Source: Deltaproteobacteria bacterium (GTDB lineage: Bacteria; Myxococcota; Polyangia; Haliangiales; Haliangiaceae). From it: a DNA stretch of 15,933 nucleotides. The translations under genes were made by a program, and so were the position numbers. A model generated the notes under the pieces. The model saw only the letters and a program-made list of their open reading frames with translations. It ran no database searches and was not told the origin of the DNA. The stretch lies in NCBI GenBank assembly GCA_018262455.1, contig JAGSPR010000176.1, positions 1-15,933 of the forward strand. The letters run 5' to 3'. Within the stretch, counting starts at the first letter, position 1, and each line of letters opens with the position of its first letter. Below, in pieces: positions 15,331 to 15,933 of the stretch.

Positions 15331-15933
15331 GTCACCGCCTCGTCGGGCTGATCCTTGAACCGGTAGCCGACGCCGCGCAGCGTCTCGATGTAGTCGCCTG
15401 CATCCCCGAGCTTCTCGCGCAGCCGCTTGACGTGCGTGTCGACGGTGCGCGTCGTGACATCGGCCTCGATGCCCCAGACATCGGACAGCAGGGCATCGCG
15501 GGTCTGGACCCGGCCCTTGCGCGACATGAACGCGTGCAGCAGCCGGAACTCGAGCGCGGTCAGTCCGATCTCCGTATCGTCGACCCAGGCGCGGTGGGCA
15601 TCCCGATCGATCTTCAGCCGGGCGAACCGGATCAGCGACGGCTCGCCCTCGACCCGGTTGACCCGGCGGAGCAGCGCGCGGATCCGCAGGATGAGCTCGC
15701 GGATGCTGAACGGCTTGACGAGGTAGTCGTCGGCGCCGACCTCGAAGCCGACGACGCGATCGATCTCTTCGCCCTTCGCGGTGCACATGATCACCGGGAT
15801 GTCGCGGGTCCGCTCCTGATCGCGGAGCCGGCGACAGATCTCGATGCCGGAGAGATCCGGGAGCATCAGATCGAGGACGATCACGTCCGGGAGCGGTTCG
15901 GAGGTCGCGAGCGCGAGCCCCTGGCGGCCGCTG
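15327..15933 (-). CDS. phoB: Phosphate regulon response regulator PhoB (5' end beyond window)
   Basis: The C-terminal 201 residues are visible. The frame is open to the window edge and reads SGRQGLALATSEPLPDVIVLD at its left, so the first roughly 35 residues of the receiver domain are missing. The phospho-acceptor Asp is the last D of VIVLD (visible residue 21), followed by MLPDLSGIEIC, a conserved Thr in MCTAKG and Lys in VKPFS. An OmpR-type winged-helix DNA-binding domain ends the protein, with LTALEFRLL, TRTVDTHVKRLREKLG and ETLRGVGYRF. It binds Pho boxes and recruits RNA polymerase. Assignment to PhoB rather than another OmpR-family regulator rests on the adjoining phoR, phoU and pst genes. 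The stop overlaps the phoR TTG start. Confidence 0.93.
   Translation of the reverse strand, partial: SGRQGLALATSEPLPDVIVLDLMLPDLSGIEICRRLRDQERTRDIPVIMCTAKGEEIDRVVGFEVGADDYLVKPFSIRELILRIRALLRRVNRVEGEPSLIRFARLKIDRDAHRAWVDDTEIGLTALEFRLLHAFMSRKGRVQTRDALLSDVWGIEADVTTRTVDTHVKRLREKLGDAGDYIETLRGVGYRFKDQPDEAVT

Noticed and set aside
13822..15351. 509-codon plus-strand open frame opposite phoU/phoR
   Set aside because: The minus strand encodes complete PhoR and PhoU with all catalytic motifs; the plus-strand product is low-complexity and lacks any recognisable domain.

Overview
The window is GC-rich throughout, with strongly G/C-biased third codon positions, many lipoprotein signal peptides, GTG/TTG starts and tightly packed genes. 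This suggests a Gram-negative bacterium, most likely of the Myxococcota (deltaproteobacterial) type. That placement is inferred from composition and gene style; there is no rRNA or other phylogenetic marker here.

Left part, 1-7659. Two genes on the minus strand come first: a porin-like outer-membrane protein with a lysine-rich (KKD)n tract, then a lipoprotein cut by the window edge. A 286-bp divergent intergenic region carries a 12-bp direct repeat and a PhoB-box-like sequence. To its right, genes on the plus strand encode a thiolase, a large beta-propeller-like lipoprotein, an unrecognised 219-aa protein, a free methionine-(R)-sulfoxide reductase (MsrC) and an unrecognised lipoprotein. The last three are almost contiguous (2-bp gap, then a GTGA overlap).

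Right part, 7669-15933, all on the minus strand. Transcription runs right to left: phoB (cut by the window edge), phoR, phoU, pstS, pstC, pstA, pstB, then a YfbK-type von Willebrand factor A lipoprotein. PhoR senses and PhoB activates; PstSCAB is the high-affinity phosphate ABC importer; PhoU links transporter state to PhoR. phoB/phoR/phoU overlap at start and stop codons, and so do pstC/pstA. pstS has its own 133-bp upstream region with a good PhoB box (two 7-mers at 11-bp period), so a PhoB-driven pstSCAB transcript is likely.

The most unusual observation is that pstS is broken. The N-terminal half, with all expected phosphate ligands, ends at a stop at 12520-12522. The C-terminal half continues in another frame to 12128. 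About 20 codons expected between the two parts of the family fold are absent at the junction, next to a 7-base sequence (GCTGAAG) that could be a deletion microhomology. This is either a real loss of function, expected to make the Pho regulon constitutive, or an assembly error. Other points for a second look are the in-frame 9-bp minisatellites in two exported proteins, a 20-bp palindrome between pstB and the VWA gene, an N-terminal extension on PstB, and three genes of unknown function. I see no mobile elements, CRISPR arrays, tRNAs or rRNAs, and no strong case for a wholly new system.
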